Source of the DNA: Flagellimonas sp. HMM57
GTDB lineage: Bacteria > Bacteroidota > Bacteroidia > Flavobacteriales > Flavobacteriaceae
Reading direction: 5' to 3'
NCBI RefSeq assembly: GCF_021390175.1
Contig: NZ_CP090004.1
Span: forward strand, 3,525,001 to 3,589,000
DNA: 64,000 bases
Part shown: piece after piece, positions 45,760 through 53,379 of the stretch
Numbering within the stretch: the first letter of the stretch is position 1
Layout: the number at the start of each line of letters is the position of its first letter
Position numbers and translations under genes: made by a program
Notes under the pieces: generated by a model
The model's database searches: none
What the model saw: the letters and a program-made list of their open reading frames with translations, nothing else
Told to the model about the DNA's origin: nothing

Positions 45760-46761
45760 ATGGACAGGGTAAAACAAATTGTTGCCGATATAAAAAATGG
45801 AGTTCCAAAGCCTGTTTATTTTTTAATGGGGGATGAACCATATTATATTGATAAGATTTCAAAGTATATTGCAGACCATGTCCTAACGGAAGATGAGAAG
45901 GGATTTAATCAAATGGTACTTTATGGGCGCGATACCAGCGTGGACGATGTAGTTGCCAATGCCAAACGTTTTCCCATGATGTCTCAATACCAAGTGGTAA
46001 TCGTAAAGGAAGCGCAACATCTTTCTAGAACCATCGAAAATTTTATTACCTATGTTGATAACCCACAGCCTACAACCATACTGGTAATTTGTTACAAATA
46101 CAAAAAGCTGGATAAACGTAAAAAGCTCTACAAGGCCATTCAAAAAAATGGAGAACTTTTTGAAAGCAAAAAGCTGTATGAAAATCAGGTTTCTGAATGG
46201 ATACGAAGAACTTTGAGTGGAAAAAAGTATAAGATTGCTCCCAAGGCGGCAATGTTACTTGTTGAGTTTTTAGGAACAGATCTTAGCAAAATAGCCAATG
46301 AACTTGACAAGTTAACGATTGTGGTGCCTCCTGAAAAGGAGATAACCCCAGACCTTATAGAGGAACACATTGGTATAAGTAAGGACTTCAATAATTTTGA
46401 GCTTAAAAAGGCCATAGGGGAACGTAATGTAGGCAAGGCAACACGCATTATCGATTACTTTTCCCAGAACCCAAAGGACAATCCGTTCGTAGTGACCATA
46501 ACCTTGCTCAATACTTTTTTTACACAGTTGTTGCAATACCATGGACTTAAAGACCATTCTCCAGGTAATGTTGCTAAAGTACTTGGCATTAACCCTTACT
46601 TCGTTAACGAGTTTACAGTGGCAGCAAGAAACTATCCAATGAAGCGAGTAAGTGGTATTATCTCTAGTTTACGTAGATTGGATCTAAAGGGAAAAGGCGT
46701 TGGCGCCAGTAATGTGCAACAAGCCAGTCTTCTCAAAGAGTTGTTGATAGAAATTATATAG
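45760..46761 (+). CDS. holA: DNA polymerase III subunit delta
   Basis: 333 residues: KPVYFLMGDEPYYIDKISKYIADHVL is the HolA N-terminus, with MMSQYQVVIVKEAQHLSR, TILVICYKYKKLDKRKKLYKAI and VGKATRIIDYFSQNP, matching the delta clamp-loader subunit (about 340 residues). It opens the sliding clamp ring within the clamp loader. It starts 26 bases from the divergent HSDR_N-type gene and its stop lies 3 bases from the DoxX gene. Confidence 0.92.
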   Translation: MDRVKQIVADIKNGVPKPVYFLMGDEPYYIDKISKYIADHVLTEDEKGFNQMVLYGRDTSVDDVVANAKRFPMMSQYQVVIVKEAQHLSRTIENFITYVDNPQPTTILVICYKYKKLDKRKKLYKAIQKNGELFESKKLYENQVSEWIRRTLSGKKYKIAPKAAMLLVEFLGTDLSKIANELDKLTIVVPPEKEITPDLIEEHIGISKDFNNFELKKAIGERNVGKATRIIDYFSQNPKDNPFVVTITLLNTFFTQLLQYHGLKDHSPGNVAKVLGINPYFVNEFTVAARNYPMKRVSGIISSLRRLDLKGKGVGASNVQQASLLKELLIEII

Positions 46762-46764
46762 GTT

Positions 46765-47142
46765 CTATTTTTTATCGATACTGTACTTACCTGGTCCCAA
46801 TAGGAAGACAACGATAAAAACTGTAGCGTACAAAAATGCCAATTCTTTTTTTCCAAATGGGTCTGCACCATGCACGACCAAAGCTGCAACCAACATTGTT
46901 ATTGCCGCAGGAATTGTTGCCCAGCGTGTCTTGAATCCAATGATTATAAGAATAGGGCAAAGAAATTCACCGATTACGGTCAGAAATAAAGAGGGAGTCT
47001 GACCAATACCTATTGGGTCTGGGAATTCTGTATTGCCCGAAATAAGATTTTGGAACTTTGGCAAGCCATGTGTTAGCATAAATGCAGAAGGGACTATTCT
47101 AAGAAGTGCTAGTCCCAAATGTATCAGAATGTTGTTTTTCAT
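46765..47142 (-). CDS. DoxX-family membrane protein
   Basis: 125 residues with four membrane segments. DoxX signatures: LALLRIVPSAFMLTHGLPKF, DPIGIG, LTVIGEFLCPILIIIGFKTRWATIPAAITMLVAALVVHGADPF. Homologues are tied to oxidative-stress or sulfur chemistry in some bacteria, but the biochemical role is undefined. Convergent with holA. Confidence 0.85.
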   Translation of the reverse strand: MKNNILIHLGLALLRIVPSAFMLTHGLPKFQNLISGNTEFPDPIGIGQTPSLFLTVIGEFLCPILIIIGFKTRWATIPAAITMLVAALVVHGADPFGKKELAFLYATVFIVVFLLGPGKYSIDKK

Positions 47143-47255
47143 TGATGTGGGGAAATAAAGTTTTCGTGAAAGTATAAATTATGTCTTAATAGAAACCTAA
47201 TTATTTATTAAAATATTTTGATACGAAAAAAAATAGGGTATCGAAATGAATTATT

Positions 47256-49667
47256 TTAAAGTAAACTGGGATAGGAACCCGGGTCGGTTTCGTTCATGAT
47301 AGCATAGACTTTCTCAAAAATATCCTCAGCATTTGGTTTTGAGAAATAATCCCCATCTGAAGCATATGCAGGGCGATGTGCCTTAGCCGTAAGTGTTTGT
47401 GGCGCACTGTCCAAAAAATTGTAACCTCCTTGTTTTTCCAAGATTTCCTGTAAGAGGTAAGCAGAGCACCCTCCAGGTACATCCTCATCTACAATTAATA
47501 GCCTGTTGGTCTTTTTCAAACTCTTTACAACATCATGAGAAACATCAAAAGGTAGTAGTGACTGTGCATCTATGACTTCTGCATCAATACCTATCTCTAA
47601 TAATTCTTTCGCAACTTTTTCTACTATTCGTAATGTGGATCCATAGGAAAGCAAGGTAATATCGGTACCTTCCTTTAAAGTCTCAACTTTTCCTACGGGT
47701 ACACAGAACTCACCAAGATTAGAGGGTCTTTTTTCCTTTAAGCGATATCCGTTCAGACTTTCAATAACCAAGGCAGGTTCATCACTTTTCATCAATGTAT
47801 TGTAGAATCCCGCAGCTTGGGTCATGTTCCTTGGAACTAAGATGTACATACCCCTGAGCAAATGTACTAGCCCTCCCATTTGTGATCCGGAATGCCAGAT
47901 ACCTTCAAGTCTATGGCCTCGCGTTCTTACGATTAAAGGTGCTTTTTGCTTACCAACGGTACGGTACATTAAGGTTGATAAGTCATCACTCAATGTTTGC
48001 AATGCGTACATGATATAATCCAGATATTGTATCTCAGCAATTGGCCTTAGACCTCTAAGGGCCAGTCCAATACCTTGGCCGATGATTGTGGTTTCCCGGA
48101 TTCCGGTGTCAGCCACTCTATACGGACCATACTTTTTCTGTAATCCTTCCAGTCCTTGGTTTACATCCCCAATATTCCCGGTATCTTCACCAAATACTAA
48201 AGCTTTAGGGTATTTTTCAAATAATTTGTCAAAATTGTCTCTTAGAATGATTCTACCATCTACTTGTTCTGAATCCTCTGTATATTCTGGAGCGTTTGCC
48301 TCAATACCAAGAACATTGGTATCATGTTCGCTATAGAGATGAGAACTATACTTTGGTTGTGCTGAATTTAAAAAATTCTCGACCCATTGCTGTAATTGTA
48401 CCTTTTCTTGGGTAGTCTCACCCAAAAGATAACGTAACGCCTTTCTCGATTTGGATGCTAAATCTTTTTTCAATGGTTCTTCTGTAGCAATAAGGTCATT
48501 CTTTATTTTCGATATAAAGTTTTGGTTAGGGCTTTTCTCGGCTGCATTCCCTAATAGCTCTACAAGTTGATTCTTTTCATTTTGATGAGGCTTGAGGAAT
48601 TCATTCCAAGCTTCTTTCTTTGCCGCTCTAACGGTTTGCTTGATTTCCCTTTCAAGACTTTTTAAATCCTGCTCGGCACAGATATTGTTTTCAAGAATCC
48701 ATTCCCTAAACTTTTTGTTACAGTCATTTTCACGTTCCCACATCAATCGTTCTTCGGATTTGTAACGTTCATGGGAACCGGAAGTGGAGTGACCTTGAGG
48801 TTGTGTAAGTTCGGTAACATGAATTAGCACGGGTACATGGTTTTCCCTTGCAATTTCCGATGCATTTTCGAAAGCGTGAATAAGAGCTGTGTAATCCCAA
48901 CCTTTTACCTTAAGAATTTCATAGCCTTCGTTCTTGTCATCACGTTGTAAACCCTTAAGTATTTCTGAAATATCTCCTTTTGTAGTATGGAACTCGGCAG
49001 GGACAGAAATCCCATATGCATCGTCCCATACGCACATTATCATGGGTACCTGTAATACGCCTGCAGCATTTATGGTCTCAAAAAAATGACCTTCACTAGT
49101 ACTTGCATTGCCTATGGTCCCCCAAGCAACTTCATTTCCATTATTGGAAAAGTTGGTTTGGTCAATATCCTTTACATTGCGATAGATTTTTGAAGCTTGT
49201 GCCAATCCCAATAATCTGGGCATTTGACCAGCAGTACAGGAGATATCAGCACTACTGTTTTTCTGTTTTGTCAGGTCTTTCCATTCACCGTTTTCATCTA
49301 GACTATGGGTGGTAAAATGTCCTCCCATCTGTCGCCCGGCACTCATGGGTTCTTTTTCTATATCGGTTGTTGCATAGAGGCCATGGAAAAACTCTTTCGG
49401 GCTTAAATAACCTAACGCCATCATAAACGTTTGGTCACGGTAGTAGCCACTTCTAAAATCTCCATCTTCAAAAGCCCGGGCCATAGCTAGTTGTGGTAAC
49501 TCTTTACCATCACCAAAAATCCCGAACTTTGCTTTTCCAGAAAGTACTTCGCGTCTTCCCAACAAACTACATTCCCTGCTTGTCACAGCAATTTGATAAT
49601 CCTTTATAATTTGAGATTGAAAGTCATCGAAAGAAATATCGCTGCTTGTTGAGGATTCTGGTTTCAT
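47256..49667 (-). CDS. Fused E1 alpha/beta subunit of an alpha-keto acid dehydrogenase complex (2-oxoisovalerate type)
   Basis: 803 residues from ATG 49667; the frame is open to 49718 but the promoter at 49688-49718 shows the shorter start. The alpha part spans about residues 30-410 (GRREVLSGKAKFGIFGDGKELPQLAMARAF, RQMGGHFTTHS, then the ThDP region GTIGNASTSEGHFFETINAAGVLQVPMIMCVWDDAYGIS), the beta part residues about 475-803 (VFGEDTGNIGDVNQGLEGLQKKYG, RDTGIRETTIIGQGIGLALRG). Flavobacteria use such an E1 for branched-chain keto acids, producing precursors of iso-branched fatty acids from Val/Leu/Ile. E2 and E3 are not in the window. In the ThDP motif GDG is replaced by GNA. Confidence 0.9.
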   Translation of the reverse strand: MKPESSTSSDISFDDFQSQIIKDYQIAVTSRECSLLGRREVLSGKAKFGIFGDGKELPQLAMARAFEDGDFRSGYYRDQTFMMALGYLSPKEFFHGLYATTDIEKEPMSAGRQMGGHFTTHSLDENGEWKDLTKQKNSSADISCTAGQMPRLLGLAQASKIYRNVKDIDQTNFSNNGNEVAWGTIGNASTSEGHFFETINAAGVLQVPMIMCVWDDAYGISVPAEFHTTKGDISEILKGLQRDDKNEGYEILKVKGWDYTALIHAFENASEIARENHVPVLIHVTELTQPQGHSTSGSHERYKSEERLMWERENDCNKKFREWILENNICAEQDLKSLEREIKQTVRAAKKEAWNEFLKPHQNEKNQLVELLGNAAEKSPNQNFISKIKNDLIATEEPLKKDLASKSRKALRYLLGETTQEKVQLQQWVENFLNSAQPKYSSHLYSEHDTNVLGIEANAPEYTEDSEQVDGRIILRDNFDKLFEKYPKALVFGEDTGNIGDVNQGLEGLQKKYGPYRVADTGIRETTIIGQGIGLALRGLRPIAEIQYLDYIMYALQTLSDDLSTLMYRTVGKQKAPLIVRTRGHRLEGIWHSGSQMGGLVHLLRGMYILVPRNMTQAAGFYNTLMKSDEPALVIESLNGYRLKEKRPSNLGEFCVPVGKVETLKEGTDITLLSYGSTLRIVEKVAKELLEIGIDAEVIDAQSLLPFDVSHDVVKSLKKTNRLLIVDEDVPGGCSAYLLQEILEKQGGYNFLDSAPQTLTAKAHRPAYASDGDYFSKPNAEDIFEKVYAIMNETDPGSYPSLL

Positions 49668-49687
49668 ATGGGATTGAAGATTTTGTG

Positions 49688-49718
49688 CAAAATTACTAAA
49701 ATTCAAGGAAATTAGCAA
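49688..49718 (-). promoter_or_regulatory. Promoter of the fused E1 gene
   Basis: On the gene's strand TTG (49718-49716), a 20-base spacer, then TAATTTTG (49695-49688), matching both Bacteroidota elements with normal spacing. Transcription would begin near 49681, 14 bases before ATG 49667. The strongest promoter match in the window. Confidence 0.7.
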
Positions 49719-49826
49719 CGAGGAGAGCTGTTAATAAAATGCTATTTTGATACTTAAATGTTATTATATTTAAATATATTCTAATAACGAGATTCTTAAA
49801 AAGCCTTTTTTTAGGAATTTATCAAT

Positions 49827-52664
49827 TTAAAACCATTTTCTGGTAAATAGTCCAGTTAGGGTTCTTGGGCTTAGTGTGACTATAAATCGTATTCGTTCCC
49901 CGTAGTTCTGTTCAGCAATTTCCCACCCTCTATTAGAATACACGGGGAAGTATAATTCGAAAAAATCGGTTACAAGGTTTAACCGTACGCCAGAGTCATA
50001 TACAAATCGTGGATCTTGTCCTTTATTCCTTATGAACCCTAAATCACCATAGACTTCTATCCATCTCCATATACTTGTGCTTGCATTTGTGGTTGCAATC
50101 CAATCATTGGCAAATGGATTCTCCAATTGGGATTTAAACCCACCTTCCGCTATGATTATCTGTTGGCTATAGATACCTGAATCTTCTGATCTCCCCAAAT
50201 AAGCTAGATCAAATAAATAATCTGTAGGCCTATCCAGAGCAAAACTAAAAAAATCTGAATCTGTTCTGTTCCTCAAAAATTTACCCGCATAAAATCGAAC
50301 ATTAAACTGCCTATTGTTCTCATATAGTTTTCTATATTCCATTTCAAACGATAATTTGGTGAAGTCGCTTGAATGTTGGCCATCTAAATACCAAGAACTA
50401 AAGTTTAAAATATCATTGTCCGTGTCTCTAAATCGAACATTGAATACACTGTAGTCTGGCTCTGTATCAATTTGATCTACTATCGCCTCATCTATGTTTC
50501 GGAATACACTTCTGTATCGAAAAAGCAACGATTGCCTTCGATTTGAAATAAGGTTTTCTGGTCTCCATCCAAAACTGATGGCCGGAGTTAGCGTGGTAAA
50601 CCGAGAATTAACCTGAAAGTGGGAAGTGGACCCTGAAAAAGAATAATTGGATACAAACAGGCCACTTTTTCCATGATATTTACGGTATCTAAGACTGGCT
50701 TTCCCTACTACAGTTTTCTCCAAAAAGGAGTAGGTAGGAGCAAAATCATATTGAAATGGTCGTTCTAAAAAGGTTTTGTTATAAATCCTCATTCCAGGTG
50801 TAATACCATCATAAACATTAAAATTTGCGATAGGAACATAAAAAACTTGATTAAAGTAGGGGTCTTCGGTATCCTTGAAAAATTGAAACTTCAACTTTTT
50901 ATTACTGGAAAAAAAGCCACTCAATGTTTTCCAATTATCCCGTTGATTGAACTCTGGTATTTTCTGATCATAATTAAGAACAAGCTTATCTTCCCCCTTT
51001 CTGGGTATGGTAAAGGTCCTTGATGTATCAATATCCGAAAACCAATATTTAGAAACCACAGAGTCTTTTTGGAGACCGAACAATGAAATGGGGACTTTTG
51101 TTCCTCTTTTATTTTTTATGATAAAAGTGATAGAATCTTCCGTTTTATCTATTTTTTTTATTTTAAAATCTATCTTCTTTCTTGTGGCAACATATTCGTC
51201 AAAAAACCAATCAATTTTCTTATCCGAAAATTTCTCTATTTCATTTCTAAAATCTGTTGCTTTTACCTTGGGCCGCAGATTATGTGTTTTATAGAAAGAT
51301 ATAATACTACTGTCCACTTTTTTGTTTCCCAAATAATCTGAAAGATAGTACATGCCCAATCCGGCCTTGTAACTATTGGCTATTTTTGCATTGAATTTGA
51401 TCAAGGAATCATTGGGTGTGCTAAGAGCTTGGTCAATGTTTTTACGTGCAGCGAACATGCTCAAAAGGGCATATTGCTCATTAAAGTCCATTTTTGCTAA
51501 ATGAAAACTTCTAAAGCCCCATAATTTGGAAAGTTTTCCGGCTAACTTTTGATCTGGATAATTGTCTTCAACATATCTTATTATCAAATAATTGGCGATG
51601 GCATCATTTACCCAGCGTTCCGCTCTCGGGTCCAAGAACAAAGTCTCTTCCAAAAAACTATTTATGGCCGTTTTTAAAAACTTCATTTCGAACTGAAACT
51701 GTTCTTTGTAGGGCCTTATAAAAGAGGGTAATTGGTTTATTCCGTATAGTGGAGTTTTATTATAATTAATTTGACTTACCAATAGATTGCCATGCGGGTA
51801 TCTACCAAGATTTGCATCTAGAAATTTAGCTATTTTATCAATGGATATGCCTTGGGATATATCATCATATTTATTGGTGCTTAAATCTGTAGTAACAGTT
51901 AAAAATCGGGTTACGTGCTTGGTAAAACGTTTTTGTCTGCTAAGAATTATTTCACAGTTTTTCCTATTGGTTCCTCGCAGAATGATATGTTGGGCACCCA
52001 AATACGTGTTGGGACTGAACTCATCAAAATTAGAAGCCAAAGACAGTTCTTCTGGGTAGCTGAAGTCTATACTGGTGTTTGCTACATCAGTATAAGTATC
52101 ATCAAGGTTCATGTTGTCGTATAACTTCCATTCCTCGTCATAAACCGATGGCACTAAATACCAATCCTTTAAATAGTATTCCCCGTTGTCATTATAACCA
52201 TACTGCGTAAACTTTTTGTGTGGCAACTTTATGGTATAGGTGAAAAAAAGTTCAGCAGATTCACCAGGCTCCAGCACTTTCTCAAGCTTGATTCTAATAA
52301 TATCCTTGTTTTTGACCCTATTCCAATCCAATCCTATGTAATCACTGTCTACAATACTAACAATGTGGGTATCTCCTTTTTCAGAATCTTTCCCCAGGTG
52401 AAGACTACGCTTAAATTCTTCTCCAAAACGTTTGGCCAAGGCAGTGTTTCTGTTGGCATAGGCATGGTTCCAGTCATTAAAATAGAGGATGGATAGTCCA
52501 TCCTCAGAGTCGTTCACATAAGTGAATTTTTGTTGTATTTCAATTTGTTTGGTAGAGTCGTTCAAAGTAGCATTGATTTCATTCTTGTGCTGAGCCAAAA
52601 GGGAAAAGCTCAGAAAAAGAATGAAAAATGATAACAGCTTATGAATTGAACCGTAGTTTACCAA
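49827..52664 (-). CDS. M1-like domain with lost zinc site fused to a C-terminal outer-membrane beta-barrel
   Basis: 945 residues; start TTG 52664, signal peptide KLLSFFILFLSFSLLAQ. Residues about 25-480 have the M1 aminopeptidase layout (N-terminal beta sandwich, GINQLPSFI, WVNDAIANYLIIRYVEDNYPD), but the HEXXH position is K331-T-A-I-N335 and the third ligand, 19 residues on, is Asp354 in W-V-N-D-A instead of E-G. It is therefore not a zinc peptidase by sequence. From about residue 600 onward the protein is a series of alternating strands (RYRKYHGKSGLFVSNYSFSG, GRSEDSGIYSQQIIIAEGG) ending in ...TRKWF, an outer-membrane barrel with terminal aromatic residue. Start by TTG is uncertain. Confidence 0.75.
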   Translation of the reverse strand: MVNYGSIHKLLSFFILFLSFSLLAQHKNEINATLNDSTKQIEIQQKFTYVNDSEDGLSILYFNDWNHAYANRNTALAKRFGEEFKRSLHLGKDSEKGDTHIVSIVDSDYIGLDWNRVKNKDIIRIKLEKVLEPGESAELFFTYTIKLPHKKFTQYGYNDNGEYYLKDWYLVPSVYDEEWKLYDNMNLDDTYTDVANTSIDFSYPEELSLASNFDEFSPNTYLGAQHIILRGTNRKNCEIILSRQKRFTKHVTRFLTVTTDLSTNKYDDISQGISIDKIAKFLDANLGRYPHGNLLVSQINYNKTPLYGINQLPSFIRPYKEQFQFEMKFLKTAINSFLEETLFLDPRAERWVNDAIANYLIIRYVEDNYPDQKLAGKLSKLWGFRSFHLAKMDFNEQYALLSMFAARKNIDQALSTPNDSLIKFNAKIANSYKAGLGMYYLSDYLGNKKVDSSIISFYKTHNLRPKVKATDFRNEIEKFSDKKIDWFFDEYVATRKKIDFKIKKIDKTEDSITFIIKNKRGTKVPISLFGLQKDSVVSKYWFSDIDTSRTFTIPRKGEDKLVLNYDQKIPEFNQRDNWKTLSGFFSSNKKLKFQFFKDTEDPYFNQVFYVPIANFNVYDGITPGMRIYNKTFLERPFQYDFAPTYSFLEKTVVGKASLRYRKYHGKSGLFVSNYSFSGSTSHFQVNSRFTTLTPAISFGWRPENLISNRRQSLLFRYRSVFRNIDEAIVDQIDTEPDYSVFNVRFRDTDNDILNFSSWYLDGQHSSDFTKLSFEMEYRKLYENNRQFNVRFYAGKFLRNRTDSDFFSFALDRPTDYLFDLAYLGRSEDSGIYSQQIIIAEGGFKSQLENPFANDWIATTNASTSIWRWIEVYGDLGFIRNKGQDPRFVYDSGVRLNLVTDFFELYFPVYSNRGWEIAEQNYGERIRFIVTLSPRTLTGLFTRKWF

Positions 52665-52676
52665 GGATGTATTGCG

Positions 52677-53363
52677 TTAGAAATTAGGACTTAGGGTTCT
52701 ACCTTTATAAAAAGCATCGATTATTTCGACAACTTCATCTTCGGTCTCCACAACTTTTATAAGGTCTAAATCCGTAGGACTGATATTCCCGGCTTTAATC
52801 ATGGTATCCTTGATCCAGTCCGTAAGGCCACACCAAAAATCACATCCTACCAAAATAATCGGGAATTTTTGGATTTTGTTGGTCTGTATCAAAGTAATAG
52901 CTTCAAAAAGTTCATCTAAAGTGCCAAAACCACCTGGCATAACCACAAAACCTTGAGAGTATTTTACAAACATTACCTTGCGGACAAAAAAGTAGTCGAA
53001 ATCCAAACTTTTATCGCTATCAATAAATGGATTATCATGTTGCTCAAAAGGTAAATCGATGTTTAAGCCTACAGATATGCCTCCTGCTAAGTTTGCTCCT
53101 TTGTTTCCTGCTTCCATAATACCTGGCCCACCTCCAGTAATAACACCATATCCTGCTGCAGCAATACTTTTTGCGATTTTTACGGTAAGTTCATAATATT
53201 CTTCGCCTGGTTTTGTACGTGCTGACCCAAAAATGGAGACACAAGGGCCTATTTCACTCATTTTCTCAAAACCATTGACGAATTCGCCCATAATCTTGAA
53301 AATAGCCCAAGAGTCGTTGGTTTTTATCTCGTTCCAACCTTTATGATGTTGTTCTTTTCGCAT
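52677..53363 (-). CDS. LOG-family (TIGR00730) nucleotide phosphoribohydrolase
   Basis: 228 residues of the Rossmann-like lysine-decarboxylase/LOG family: SIFGSARTKPGEEYYEL, VITGGGPGIMEAGNKGA (GGGP), FVVMPGGFGTLDELFEAITLIQTNK carrying the PGGxGTxxE motif. Members are nucleoside-5'-monophosphate or cytokinin-nucleotide phosphoribohydrolases and, in bacteria, sometimes called pyrimidine/purine nucleotide 5'-monophosphate nucleosidase (PpnN-like). The two-Arg cytokinin site (FVRK) is present. It is followed by uvrA in the upstream direction and 12 bases downstream by the M1-barrel gene. Confidence 0.88.
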   Translation of the reverse strand: MRKEQHHKGWNEIKTNDSWAIFKIMGEFVNGFEKMSEIGPCVSIFGSARTKPGEEYYELTVKIAKSIAAAGYGVITGGGPGIMEAGNKGANLAGGISVGLNIDLPFEQHDNPFIDSDKSLDFDYFFVRKVMFVKYSQGFVVMPGGFGTLDELFEAITLIQTNKIQKFPIILVGCDFWCGLTDWIKDTMIKAGNISPTDLDLIKVVETEDEVVEIIDAFYKGRTLSPNF

Positions 53364-53379
53364 ATACTTTTATTGATTT

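Noticed and set aside
45734..45862. Extended N-terminus for the HSDR_N-type protein.
   Set aside because: It would overlap the holA start and reads as unlikely protein; MQALNFPKYSF at 45733 is the natural start.
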